Positions 1 through 11,760 of a stretch of 64,000 nucleotides of DNA are shown here, piece by piece. The notes beneath the pieces are model-generated. The model was given only the letters and a program-made list of their open reading frames with translations, was not told the origin of the DNA and searched no databases. Source of the stretch: Theocolax elegans (lineage: Eukaryota; Arthropoda; Insecta; Hymenoptera; Cerocephalidae). Numbering within the stretch: position 1 is the first letter of the stretch; the number at the start of each line of letters is the position of its first letter. The stretch lies in NCBI GenBank assembly GCA_026168455.1, contig CM047425.1, positions 89,469,580-89,533,579 of the forward strand, given 5' to 3'. The translations under genes and the position numbers were made by a program.

Positions 1-405
1 GAAAATTTACTGGTGTGTCAAGAGTAGCTAGAGTAATAAATCTCAAGAAAAGTTCACTCCCAGAAGCAATAGCTGTCACAGGATGATCAGTTAATCGCAT
101 TGCATCTACAGCATTTTGAAGGCAATATCGTAATTCTTGTACTGTTTCAGCTGTAATTTACACATATCAATATTAACAAAAGAAAGTAGTTAGTTGTTTC
201 ATATAACAGTTTCTAAAACTTACATTTAGATCTCTCTAAAACTTTTAATAATGTACAAATAGCAGCCATACCAGCAGAAATGTCTTTTTCATTTCCAATA
301 ATGTTATTGAAATATTTACAAATTTCTACAAACATCAATAAATAAATTAGTACAAAATAATATATAAATTGTATGTAAGAAAATATATTTACCTTCTTTT
401 TCCAT
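1..405 (-). CDS. eIF2Balpha: Translation initiation factor eIF2B subunit alpha, N-terminal part (runs off left edge)
   Basis: Regulatory subunit of the eIF2B guanine-nucleotide exchange factor, which recycles eIF2-GDP in the cytosol and responds to eIF2 phosphorylation. Three minus-strand coding exons are visible: 393-405 (start ATG at 405-403), 224-325 and 1-150 (open at the window edge). Introns are GT-AG and phases join cleanly (1, then 1). The translation starts MEKEEICKYFNNII and continues through ISAGMAAICTLLKVLERS to SGSELFLRFITLATL. The last block matches the family signature (human GGELFLRFISLASLEYS). The first coding exon is only 13 nt, so ORF scans miss it. A CTGTACAG just before the ATG could be the acceptor of a 5' UTR intron. 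A weak donor-like CCA|GTAAAT near base 12 means I cannot tell whether this exon really continues past base 1. The gene is divergent from TACE. Confidence 0.94.
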
Positions 406-844
406 TTTCGCTGTACAGATTGTTAAACTTGCAGAATAGTAAACATGCTTCAGGATTTCTTTCTTTCCTTTATATTATTATTATATAGGTTATAAACTTC
501 TACTTGTCCAAAATTGTAGTACGATTTTAGAAGAATTGTACCAATCAAAATAATGAACTTCACTTAGAAAGAAAATTATTTTGATAATCTCGATAAGTTT
601 TATACCCTATGACCAAAGCAGATGACAGCTGAACAGCTTTTGTAACATAACCTCAATGAAAGTCAACAAAACTCAGCTGACAAGAAGGGGTGCGTATATC
701 TGCGCAAAGAAGAAAAATGGTGTCCTAACAGTAAATTCTTCAACAATGATTACGTTTTAACGCAAATACCAGTATTATTTGCTTTCATGTAGACAGTAGT
801 TACATATTTTTTCAGTTTTATCGTTAAATTATTATTGTTGCAGT
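406..844. promoter_or_regulatory. Shared divergent upstream region of eIF2B alpha and TACE
   Basis: About 440 bp separate the two head-to-head start codons, so both 5' UTRs and core promoters must lie here unless either gene has a remote non-coding exon. I see no canonical TATA box in a convincing place for either gene. The stretch near 680-720 is slightly more GC-rich than its surroundings. Calling it a bidirectional promoter is inference from gene arrangement only. Confidence 0.6.
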
Positions 845-3830
845 ATGAGAAGCCATATTTTTTACATGGTTTTCATTTGCATTACCATTACTAGTTTTCA
901 TTTTTCAGGTTAGTCAAATGAAAAGAATAATATTAATTGTCAAATTTGGTCTTTTTGTATACATCATATATTTTTCATTTACAGTTGCTCTTCACAGAAA
1001 TCTTAAATATTATGAGACTCTAAATGCTTTAAATTTTGAGCATAGGGTAGTTAAAAGAGGTACTCAACACAGTAATCATCCTTACAATAAAATAAGTGAA
1101 CTTGATTTTTATACTCATGGAAAGTAAGTAAAATATTTCTATAAAATACATTATTGTAACATATTATAATTGAATACAATTATTATTTTCTTAGACATTT
1201 TCGATTAATATTAACACCTCGAAAAGAAGTGATACATTCCAAATTTAAAGCATACGAAGTGGATGGAGATGGACAAGAAAAAACAATTCATTTAGGTATG
1301 TATTGTAAACTACATAAACAATATATACAAATGCTTTAAACTTATTATACTACAATAAAATTTTAGATCATGAAAATTTTTTCCATGGTCGGGTATTTGG
1401 TGAAACTGATTCACATGTCCAAGTACATATTGATGATGGCATGTTAACAGGAAGTATCAACCTTCCTGATGAAACGTACCACATTGAAGTAAGTAAACTA
1501 TATTTCGAGTAAATACATTTATGTAAAAAACTAGTGAAATATTTTAATAATTTGATAATATTTATTATATAGCCATCTTGGAGGCATCTTCCTCATTTAG
1601 ATAATAAAACAATGATTGTATATAAAGCTTCTGATGTAAAATTAAGTTGGGAACATTATCAGGATGGGGAAGGTCATACACATGGTGCTCCAAAAACCTG
1701 TGGATATGTTAAAGAAGGAGAAGAGTTAAATGAAAAATTTACAAACAAAGACAGTTTATATAATATTGAAAAATATAATAATAGAACAAAAAGGCAAACA
1801 GAAACTTATGAATATACTCCAACTAAAACAAGATGTCCTTTACTTTTAGTAGCAGATTACAGATTTTACCAAGAAATGGGTGCCAGTAGTACTAAAACTA
1901 CTATTAATTATTTGGTAATGTTATGTAATATTATACAACTTTGTAGGACTATAGTTAAACTTAACATATATAATTTATTTTACAGATTAGTTTAATAGAC
2001 AGAGTTCATAAAATTTATAATGATACGATGTGGCAAGATCACAAAGAGCAAGATGGGTTCAAAGGAATGGGATTTGTTATAAAAAAAATTGTTGTACATA
2101 GTGAGCCAACTCGTGTTAGAGGTGGTGACACTCATTATAATATGGTTAGAGAAAAATGGGATGTCAGAACTTTACTTGAAGTAAGTAAATTAAGATTTTA
2201 AATTATTAATATCATTCAAATTATGATAAAATTTTATTTGATTTTCAGGTTTTCAGTAGAGAGTACAGCCACAAAGATTTTTGTTTGGCGCATTTATTTA
2301 CAGATTTGAAATTTGAAGGGGGTATTCTAGGTTTAGCATATGTTGGTTCACCACGTAGGAATTCTGTAGGTGGAATTTGCACTCCAGGTCAGTGTCTTCA
2401 AATTCTTTAAATAGGAAAATGTAAATATTCTTTCCTCACAATTGATTCTTTATAATGAAATACTTTATAATTTTCTTTATAGAGTACTTTAAAAATGGTT
2501 ACACGTTATATCTCAATTCTGGTTTGAGTTCAAGTAGAAATCATTATGGACAAAGAGTAATAACGCGTGAAGCAGATTTAGTTACAGCCCATGAGTTTGG
2601 TCACAACTGGGGTTCTGAACATGACCCCGATATCGCAGTAAATATATAAACAGATATACATTCATAAAAAAGGTTTCATATTTAGATTTTTATAATCCAA
2701 TATTTTTTCTAGGAATGCAGTCCAAGTGCAAGTCAGGGAGGCTCATATTTAATGTACACTTATAGTGTTAGTGGATATGATGTCAATAATAAGGTAATTA
2801 TTTACTTAAATTTTTCAATGGAAAAGCCATTATGAAAATAAAATAAAATAAAAATATTTCAGCGTTTTTCCCCATGCAGTCTTCGAGCGATTCGCAACGT
2901 ACTTCAAGCTAAATCAGGTAGGTGTTTTTCAGAGCCTGAAGAGTCATTCTGTGGAAATCTGCGCGTAGAGGGTGACGAAGAATGCGATGCTGGCCTTTTG
3001 GGAACCGAAGACAATGATGCTTGTTGCGATAAGAATTGCAAACTAAGACGTAACCAAGGTGCTGTATGCAGCGACAAAAATTCACCGTGCTGTCAGAATT
3101 GTGCATTTATGGGACCGGGAGTAAAATGTCGAGATGCCCAATACGCAACTTGTGAACAAGAATCGCGTTGTACTGGAGCTTCTAGTGAGTGCCCACGTTC
3201 ACCTCCTATGAAGGATGGTACGAGTTGTCTTGAACGTGGCCAATGTCACCAAGGAAAATGTGTACCATACTGTGAAACTCAAGGACTTACCAGTTGCATG
3301 TGCGATACGCGTACGTATTATTTTATTCAGTGCCTTCTTAAAAAATTATTATTAATTAAATTAAAAATTAATTATTTTTTAATATTACATTTGTTATTGT
3401 TTTAGCGAGCGATGCTTGTAAACGATGCTGTCGCATGGGCTTAAACGATACTTGTTTCCCGATCGATCCCCAGGATATTCTACCAGATGGTACACCTTGT
3501 ATTCAGGGATTCTGTAATAAGGGTACCTGTGAGAAAACGATACAAGATGTAGTGGAACGTTTCTGGGATATTATTGAAGACATTAACATTAACAAAGTGA
3601 TACGGTTCTTGAAAGATAATATCGTCGGAGCTGTTATCATAAGTACTGCTCTCATTTGGATTCCTTCGAGCTGTGTGATTAGTTACATCGACAACAGACG
3701 TGTCAAAGAAAATGAAAAAAAGTATCGGTGGAAAAATACGGATCAACTGATACATCCGGATGAACAAAGACGTGTTATTTATATTGGAGCACCACGACAA
3801 CGAGTGCAACTTGTTGCGCAACAATCATGA
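845..3830 (+). CDS. Tace: ADAM17/TACE-family transmembrane metalloprotease (complete, 11 coding exons, 736 aa)
   Basis: Type I membrane zinc metalloprotease (ADAM17-like sheddase) that cleaves ectodomains of membrane proteins. Exons: 845-908, 985-1123, 1195-1295, 1367-1488, 1573-1914, 1986-2180, 2249-2387, 2483-2637, 2713-2793, 2863-3310, 3406-3830; they total 2211 nt in frame. In order: signal peptide; prodomain with cysteine switch PKTCGYV (Cys about 185); furin-type site RTKR (about 213-216); catalytic domain with [12 protein letters not shown] (from about 404), giving all three zinc histidines and the catalytic Glu; Met-turn segment [11 protein letters not shown]; cysteine-rich disintegrin and membrane-proximal domains; a juxtamembrane amphipathic stretch [16 protein letters not shown] like the ADAM17 CANDIS segment; one membrane segment (about 668-690); and a basic cytoplasmic tail of about 46 residues. 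The length matches insect TACE. The alternative start at 918 is described separately. The gene is convergent with IleRS. Confidence 0.97.
909..984 (+). other. TACE intron 1 (76 nt) containing an alternative start codon
   Basis: The donor CAG|GTTAGT at 909 and the acceptor TTCATTTACAG ending at 984 define a 76-nt intron. Splicing joins the ATG at 845 to the frame of the ectodomain, giving a hydrophobic leader then VALHRNL. If the intron is retained, the 845 frame stops at TAG 911-913. An ATG at 918, in the downstream frame, then supplies a second hydrophobic leader of similar length before the same VALHRNL. I prefer the spliced start because both splice sites are good and the leader is a normal signal peptide. 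Confidence 0.6.
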
Positions 3831-4655
3831 GGCATTTAACAAAGCATTTACAAAGATTGTGCTACTAGTCATTAGTTCTAAATTTAGTCTGATTAAAATA
3901 TTTTACTAAATTTAACGATTAAAAATTTCAATTCTATTGATGTTTAGTTTTCGTTTGAAAAATGTGGTACATAACATACGAGAGAAATGATTATGTACAT
4001 TTCAGTCAATAATTTTAACCTCGTAAAGAAAATATATTTTCCGCAAAAACGTAATAAGTTACCAATAAGGACAAAGAAACTTTCCAAACTTTTACTACTG
4101 TACTTAAGAATATATAAATATTCAATGGTAATATTTATAACGATACTTATTAGCACTAAACCTGTATACGTTTTTGTATACATAAATTTATATTTTATTT
4201 GTACTTAAAATTGCTTTATTAAAAATACTGTTTTTATTAATACCCAAAATGCCAAATAATGTTTGTATCTATAATTTTTTAAGATATTATGTATTGTACG
4301 AATTATTATTCGTGTTATAATGCAATAACATAATTTTATTATAATAAAATAATAAAAAATGTACAAATATCTTTAAATAGTTTTCTTGATTTAATCCAAA
4401 ATATTATTTTTAAATAAATCGCTTTAGTAAACTAGGATGTAACAGTATCATATAATTTACAGATAAAAAAAATTTTTTTAATTAACAGTATTTATCAAAA
4501 CGCGTATTAAATCATACTTTATTAATTACTGTTTAATCTTACGTACATAAATTCATTTATAATGAAGTAATCGCGACAATGAAGTCGTAACATAAATAAT
4601 GAATGACATATAAAATGATTCAATATAACATTTAATATTAGTGTAACAAATATTT
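3831..4655. terminator. Convergent 3' UTR region between TACE and IleRS
   Basis: An AT-rich interval of about 825 bp lies between the two stop codons. Plus-strand poly(A) signal candidates for TACE are ATTAAA at 3892-3897 and AATAAA at 4343-4348. Minus-strand AATAAA candidates for IleRS are at 4518-4523 (about 130 nt after its stop), 4335-4340 and 4215-4220. If the distal signals are used, the two 3' UTRs would overlap. No other coding sequence is evident. Confidence 0.6.
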
Positions 4656-7600
4656 TTAATTAACTGTTTGAATAGTTAATCCATTTAACTGTAAAACAGG
4701 TATTGGAGGTAATAAAATGTTAGACTTTGGAAAAACTAACATAAATCTTTCCTTTAAACTCTCATGATTGAGTAAGAAGTTTCCTGTTGGATTTTCTAGT
4801 AAAATAGTACCCTTCTGGTCTTTGCTTTGCACATTTACAAATCGACATACTGGATAATTATAAACCTTTTTAGTAGCATTATCTAAAGAATCTCCAATTT
4901 TTACAGCATAAATTAATGAAGTATTTAATGTTAAAATATTAGTTTTCTCATTGATTGGCTTATCTTTCAAATATAAATCAAAATGGCAACCATAAATTCC
5001 AAATACCTTCGCTATTTCGTCTTTTAATTCTTTATAAGAGACAATTTTATTATTAGGGTTTTCTAATAAAACCGTGCATAAATTACTATTTGCTCCATAT
5101 CTAGGTTGAATACCTACAAGTTCAATATTTACATATTTACTAAATGGAGTGACAGTATTTTCAGATATAGTAGCGCTTCTATTAGCAGATTTTTCAGTAT
5201 TTCCTTTAGTTTTAGGTTTTTCCGTACTTTCTTTGTTATGGGATTTTTCACACACTAGCACCAAATGCACATCTATACCTTTAATGTTTAAAGTTTCTTC
5301 TATAATAGGTTTTGCTTTCGCGGGTTTTTCGGAAATATTCTTTTGAGGTGTTTTTGTGGTACTTTCTATGAAATCCTTATGACTAACGATAATCTTAGCT
5401 ATTGTACTGTTAGTATCTTTAATATCGTAATACACGATAGCTTCATCAAGGGGTACGAGTTTCGCCTTTTTCCTAAGTTTTTGCACACGATTAATGATTT
5501 CACGCGCTAATCCCTCATTTTGCATAGTTTCATCAGGCGTGACATCTAATAAAATCAAAACGCTACCCTCACTATGAGCTTCGTAGCGTTTAGATAACTC
5601 TTCTGCAGCAGGTCCAGCAAAGGTAAACATCAGTCTCAAATCATCTTCGCCGAGTTGATGGCCCAATACTTCGATTTTTTTGTTGGCAACGAATTGCTGC
5701 AGTTGTTCGTCGGTGAGTTCTTTTATTGCTAAAGTAACCGCCTTGAATTCACCCTTTAATCTTGCACCCAATGTCTTATGATCAGGTTCAGCTCTAAGAG
5801 CTACACCATACTTAAGTTTATCCGTGGTAACAGTTAACTCTTTGACATTAAGCTCTTCTAGTACGTACGATTTTAGTGATAAAATATCATTAAGTATATT
5901 AATGTCTCTATGAATGACTACTACCTCAGGCAGTGGATATTTAATTGGTATGGTTTTTCGATCTCGGACAACGCGACCAAGTTCGATGACGGTTTGCATA
6001 CATGAAACAGCACGTTCAATCTTTTCGTCAATTAATTTATCGTATGCTTCAGGGATCATTTGGTAATGGATGCTATCTGCTCTTTCAGTGATCGGCAAAA
6101 GTTTCTTCAAACGTTGAAACATAAATTCAGTAAGAAATGGTGTGAAAGGAGCGTTAATACGCACCATCGTGTATATTACATGGAAGAGCGTATTTAAAGC
6201 GAAACGACATTCTTGCTTGCCTGAATCTCCCTTGATGCGTCTTCGATTCATTCTTACATACCAGTTGGTTAAGTTGTCGATATACTTGATGAGTCGAGGA
6301 ACTACAGTGTAAAGTCGGTAAGCTTGCATCTCGGTTTTGAGAAATTGAAGAAGTGTTTCAGTGAAAGAAAGAATCCACCTATCCATTATGTTATTTGATA
6401 CTTGAGAGAGATCCTTTGCTTCCTCGTAAACGAAAGTAGTTTTTTCGTCGTGTTCGAACCTTTCAACATTCTGAATCAGAAATCTAAACGCGTTAAACCA
6501 AGGTAAAAATACATCTTTGATAACATCTCTAACGCCTTCTTCTTTAAAACGAAGATTTTCCGCTCTTACGACCGGCGAATTAATGAGATATAATCTTAAA
6601 GCATCTGCTCCATATTTATTCACAACTTCCATTGGATCTGGATAATTTTTCTTACGCTTTGACATTTTTTGACCGTCAGATGCAAGCACTAGTCCATTAG
6701 CAATTAGATTTTTAAAAGGTGGTTTGCCAAATAAAGCTGTGGATATAACTAACAAAGTATAGAACCATCCACGTGTTTGATCAATTCCTTCAGCTATAAA
6801 ATCAGCTGGAAAACTTTCTTCAAATTCTTTGACCTGTTCGAATGGATAATGCATTTGAGCATAAGGCATTGAACCAGATTCAAACCAGCAATCAAAAACT
6901 TCTGGTACTCGACTAAGAGGTGGCTGACCAGGACGTTTTGATGGAATTTTTAAGTCATCAATACTTTCTCGATGAATGTCTGTTATCTGTAAGTAATGTA
7001 TTACATGTTAAAAATTGTATTGTTTTAAATAACAGCTTAATTAATTACCTTTTTGCCAGTTAATTGTTCAAGTTCTGCTATGCTACCCACGCAAACGATT
7101 TCTTTTCTATCGTCAGATATCCAAAGTGGAATTGGATTTCCCCAGTACCGATTTCTGCTAATTGCCCAATCTCGTGCATCTCGTAACCAATTGCCAAAAC
7201 GTTTATCTTTAACATAATCCGGCACCCAGTAAGTTTGTGCATTAGTTTCTAGCAATGTATCTTTAATTGATTCCACTCTTATAAACCAAGAAGGCACTGC
7301 TTTGTATATAAGAGGTGTGTCTGAACGCCAACAGTATGGATAGCTATGTTTGCTTGTTCCACTATGAATTAGCCTTCCCTTAGATTGTAAATATTTTATA
7401 ATTTCTTTATCTGCATCTTTTACATATTTTCCAAGGAAATCTTTCACTGGCTCTGTAAACCTGCCACAGCTATCTACAGGACAAATGCTCTCTTGATCTC
7501 TGGTAATAATTCCTGCTTTTAAGCAACAACGATAATCATCTTCTCCAAAATATGGAGCTTGATGAACTATGCCAGTACCAGAATCTGCTGTGACATATCC

Positions 7601-9191
7601 ATCATTCAAAATTCTAAATGCTCCTACAAAACATTTATATAAATATATAACAATATACTGTTTAATAAAATAATAAAGTAGTGAAATTTTTTATTTTCTT
7701 TTACTATATATTACCTTTTTGCTTCATGTGTGAAAAATATGGAAAAATAGGCTCGTAAAATTTTCCCACTAATTCGAAACCCTTCCTTTTTCCTCGTATA
7801 GTATACAAATCTTTTGATTTATAAATAAGTTCTAAACTAGATTCTAACAAAATATATACTTTTCCAGATTCATTATCAACAACCTCAACATACTCATAAT
7901 TAGGATTGCAGCATAATGCTAGATTGCTTGGTAAAGTCCAGGGTGTTGTAGTCCATGCTAATATGTGTACACCAGGTTCATTGATTAATGGAAAAGATAC
8001 AATTACAGATGGATCTACTACATCCTTGTAATTTTGACCAGATTCAAAATTAGACAATGGTGTATTACAACCAGTGGAATAAGGCATAACTTTGACACCT
8101 TGATAAACTAAACCTTTATTATACATTTCTTTAAAAACCCACCAAATAGATTCCATATACCATGGGTATAGAGTTTTATAATCATTTTGAAAATCTATCC
8201 ATCTACCTAATCTATTTACAATACGCTCCCACTCACCAGCATACCTCATAACAATGCTTCTACATTCCTTATTATAGTTTCCTATTCCAAGTTTAAAAAC
8301 ATCTTCTGGTCCTTTTATATTTAGAGCTTTATCAATTTCAAATTCAACAGGTAAACCATGAGTGTCCCAACCAAACCTACGTTCCACATGGAAACCTCTT
8401 TGGTGTGCATATCTGAAAATAATTGTTTCAATTACAGTTTGCAGTATATATTAAATTAATTGAATATTTACAACATATATTTAACCATTAAATTAACACT
8501 AATTTAATAAAAATTATATGCAACACATTTAAAAAAATCATGAAATATAAATGATATTGTTTTTACATCTACATGTAAATGTGACTCTGTGCTAGATTAA
8601 ACAGTATAGAAAAAATTGCTTTTGCTAGAAATATGAATGCGTCCACTGAAAGTTTTACAACAGCTAGATCAATGTTAATAAGATATTGGGTATAAGGTCA
8701 AGCACTGTCCAGTATACTGGTGATACTGGCCCAGTGTAGGGCTTTATACATTACTTTTAGTTTTAAGTTTTATTTAGTTTTATTTTAGTTTTTAAATTAT
8801 AGAATTAAGTTTTATGCCACCCTATGTACAAATAAATTAATTTTATCTCTATAGGTTTTTACTGCATTTTTGTAATGTTTTGTAAATATTGTTGGCTTAA
8901 TAAATAAATAAATAAATAAATAAATAAAATTAAATATAGGTATGTTGACAAGAAAACAAGAATATAATCAAATTAAAAATACCTGGTTACAATATCTTTA
9001 ATGGTACCAGCCAAAATATGGCCATAATGAGGTAAACCCGTAGCAAAAGGTGGTCCATCGTAAAAAGAATATCTCGGTTTACCTTTAGACTGTTTTAAAC
9101 AATTTTTGAAAACATCAAGTTTTTTCCATAACTCTAGCACTACTTCCTCTTCATTAGGAAAATTAATTGACTCGGTTAGCTTTTCATCCAT
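4656..9191 (-). CDS. IleRS: Cytosolic isoleucyl-tRNA synthetase (complete, 4 coding exons, 1270 aa)
   Basis: Class I aminoacyl-tRNA synthetase that charges tRNA-Ile in the cytosol and belongs to the multi-synthetase complex in animals. Minus-strand exons are 8983-9191, 7715-8412, 7049-7623 and 4656-6986, totalling 3813 nt in frame. The HIGH-type motif is HYGH at 55-58. [14 protein letters not shown] follows in exon 2, and the connective-peptide (editing) block [12 protein letters not shown] is also there. [10 protein letters not shown] is in exon 3. The KMSKR motif is at about 601-605 in exon 4. After the anticodon-binding domain come a lysine-rich linker and two related C-terminal modules (around [20 protein letters not shown] and [20 protein letters not shown]). 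These resemble the paired ubiquitin-like UNE-I repeats of animal cytosolic IleRS. The length agrees with human IARS1 (about 1262 aa). The start ATG at 9191 gives [16 protein letters not shown]. No break or missing catalytic motif was seen. Confidence 0.98.
8413..8982 (-). other. IleRS intron 1, holding a probable retrotransposon tail
   Basis: A 570-nt intron, much longer than the gene's other two introns (91 and 62 nt). Its middle holds sequence unlike the neighbouring AT-rich DNA, including the palindrome CCAGTATACTGG at 8709-8720, and it ends in a TAAA repeat. See the mobile-element entry. Confidence 0.85.
8690..8930 (+). mobile_element. Possible 5'-truncated non-LTR retrotransposon or SINE 3' end with TAAA tail
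   Basis: A stretch reading into ATTGTTGGCTTAATAAATAA and then about seven TAAA units (about 8900-8929) resembles the 3' end and simple-repeat tail left by insect non-LTR elements. I see no coding remnant and no clear target-site duplication, so the 5' limit is a guess. It lies antisense to IleRS within its first intron. Confidence 0.4.
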
Positions 9192-9450
9192 GTTGATTTA
9201 AACCTTTATTTAACTATAAAATACTTATTAATATTTGTTGACCGGCTGTTTCGGAGTCTGATGTAACCGATCACACGTTGATATTTTGCACCTTAGCAGT
9301 CGCGTGTGCACAGAACTGCATGTGTGCCGACTGGTAGTCTGGTGCGAGTGTAAGGTTATGTTCAGCCCCCCCTCCTTTCGCTACTCAAACGACTTAATAT
9401 ATTTTAAAATACAAATACAGTAAGTAAGAACAGTAAGTACAGTAAATTAC
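9192..9450 (-). promoter_or_regulatory. IleRS upstream region
   Basis: Between 9235 and 9370 the base composition becomes clearly more GC/CpG-rich than the AT-rich DNA on either side, directly upstream of the IleRS start codon. This is typical of a housekeeping promoter in an AT-rich insect genome. No TATA box is evident. The call rests on position and composition. Confidence 0.5.
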
Positions 9451-11760
9451 TGTAGTGAATTTATTTGTTATTTAAAATTTTGTAGTGGATAATATAAATT
9501 CTATTAAAAGCTCTCTTTACAAGTTGTTCAATATTATTTAATGCTTAAAAAGATGTAAACAATTTACAATTTACAAGTGCATTATTACATTTTTTTAATT
9601 TATAGATTTTGTTTAAAAAAAATTAAAAAATACAATTATTAAAATTTATTATACGATCATGAAAATAAATAATAATTAACTATGATAATAAATGTAATTT
9701 ATAAAATATCAAATACAAGTGAGAAAATATATTATTTTTTCTTAGACTTATATATAAAGTAGAATGTAGTTTTTACTCTTAAAAATATACTACCTTAAAT
9801 ATTTAAATAAAGGAAAATATTGTTTTTTAAATCTGTAACTTGTGTATAATTTTTCAGTTACCATTCATGACTAATGTTTTACTCAAAATGACCAACCAAC
9901 TGTTAATTATAAATTTTATGTTTAAAAATTAATATTTTGTATAAAAATTGGTCTAACTTAGTTAAGATTCCGATGTATATATTTGCTGAACTAAAATTTT
10001 AATAAATTCTAAGAAATCTAGTACTTAAGTGTATCAAATTATGGGTTTAGGACCGAAATTACACAGATCTATCTTTTTCAATCCAAATACAACTGTTTGA
10101 AGTATAAAATTTAAAATCTGAAAAATTTTACAAATATTTATAAGACATCTGAAAATTAAGTAGAAAAAAAATTAAGAAACTATACTCTAATTATATACAT
10201 TGTAATAATTGAATAACTTAAAGTTATATAACGTTTAAAGCAAATCTAAGAGTCTGACGGAAAAAAAAATTTTAAAAGTCCATGCTTTTTATACATAAAA
10301 ATGTAAAACTAATTTCAAGATTCTTTAGCAAAAAATTTGATTTACTCTAAAAGCAGAAATTATTATGATTAATTAATATTTATAACTTGCATAATTCAAT
10401 ATGTTTTTCTTAGTAGTAAGTGAAAATAAAATAGAAAATTCTTGAATTTTTGAAATTGTTAAAAATAAAATATAATTAAAGGTTACATTAAGATATAGAT
10501 ACTAGATAATAAGGCAGTGGTTAAAAATATTACACATCTTGAGGCTACATGACTTTATTGACAGAATATTAAATACAATAAATCACTTATCGGCGCGTCG
10601 CAATTGTCTTATTATCATTTAAACATTTTGTTTGTATTTAGTACTTTTCAGAGTACTAGGTAAATAAAATACGTGTTCGTTACTAGTATCGGCATAGTTC
10701 GTATTGCAACTTATTTCTTTAAACGTTTTTTATTCACTATTTTCCCCACATATATGCTTTTGAAACGATATCAAGAAGCATGTATAATACACGTTAACAG
10801 TTCACGTGTAACATCGAGTAATTATTAGTGTCGTTCTTATATAAAATTCTTATTAAAAAAACCTTGCAAATTGTAAATATGAGGACACGTAAAGTAAAAA
10901 ATAAAAAATGCAATTTACACGGAAGGCAGAACGCTCCGCGGTACATTTATTATCCTTACGTTGATATATTAGTTAGTCTATAAAAGACAGTTTCCCGTCA
11001 TAAATACTAATTTATCACATTGGCGTGAAAGTAATAAATTAAATTTAATCAGCGATGTACGAAGCGAACATGATGATAAAAAATAATTAATGATAAATAA
11101 TAATGACCGTAATAATAATTATAATAATAATAATAATATTAATAATGTCAATGTAAAATTAATGTTAATCATTCATAATTGTCAATAAGTCTTTGCATTT
11201 TGTAGGAAAGATTTTTGCGTTACAGTCGAATAAATATCGACCCGTCGGATCACAGCTGCGGATGAAAGGCGATACGATGTAGAAAACGCGATATTACATT
11301 ATTTTGTACACTTCAAAATAGCAGTTTTTTCAAGTGATCGTTCGCTTTCTTGATCTCAAAAATGGTTAAAAATGTGTGAGGTTGAACATTAACTGTTTCA
11401 AAGTTTAATGTTTAATCTAAAACATTTTAAAATATTACTTTTTAGCAATATCAGTTGCATTTGGCAGCTTTCTTTTAAACTACACATTTGAAAGGCAGTA
11501 ATTCAGAGTATTTGCAGATTTTATACGTGTTGTCTCATCGCCATGCAGTTAAAATACTGGTCGGATAAAAGTATTTTCAGTCTATTAATTTACCTACTCT
11601 ACTATGAAATGTGATTTTATAAACTCGTAAAAATACTTAACAATTACTTGCTTTTTTGTCTGTGTATATAAAATTTTATATTTAAAATTTCGTAAAAATG
11701 CTTTAAGAAGTCTTTTCCGCAGAGGCGATCCAACCGAACATTTAAAAGACATATTTTTAT
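9451..11760. other. AT-rich intergenic DNA, no gene recognised
   Basis: There is no coding sequence with codon character. Contents include one copy of a diverged dispersed repeat at 9643-9780 (partner at 17808-17935), an AAT/ATA-rich microsatellite at about 11085-11150, and TTTATT at about 10553 and 10945, which would be minus-strand AATAAA. Those signals could end a long Nrt 3' UTR, but nothing here proves it. Confidence 0.6.
9643..9780 (+). repeat. Diverged dispersed repeat, copy A
   Basis: This segment shares an ordered series of words with 17808-17935 in the same orientation: TTTATTATACGAT, then ATTTATAAAATATC, AA.CAAGTG.GA, GACTTATAT and TATATAAAGT.GAATGT. The spacing is preserved with small gaps. 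It probably represents an old repeat family or a duplicated regulatory segment. Confidence 0.55.

Noticed and set aside
2998..3405. 135-residue frame taken as a separate gene in TACE
   Set aside because: It is the disintegrin exon (2863-3310) read past its donor into the intron.
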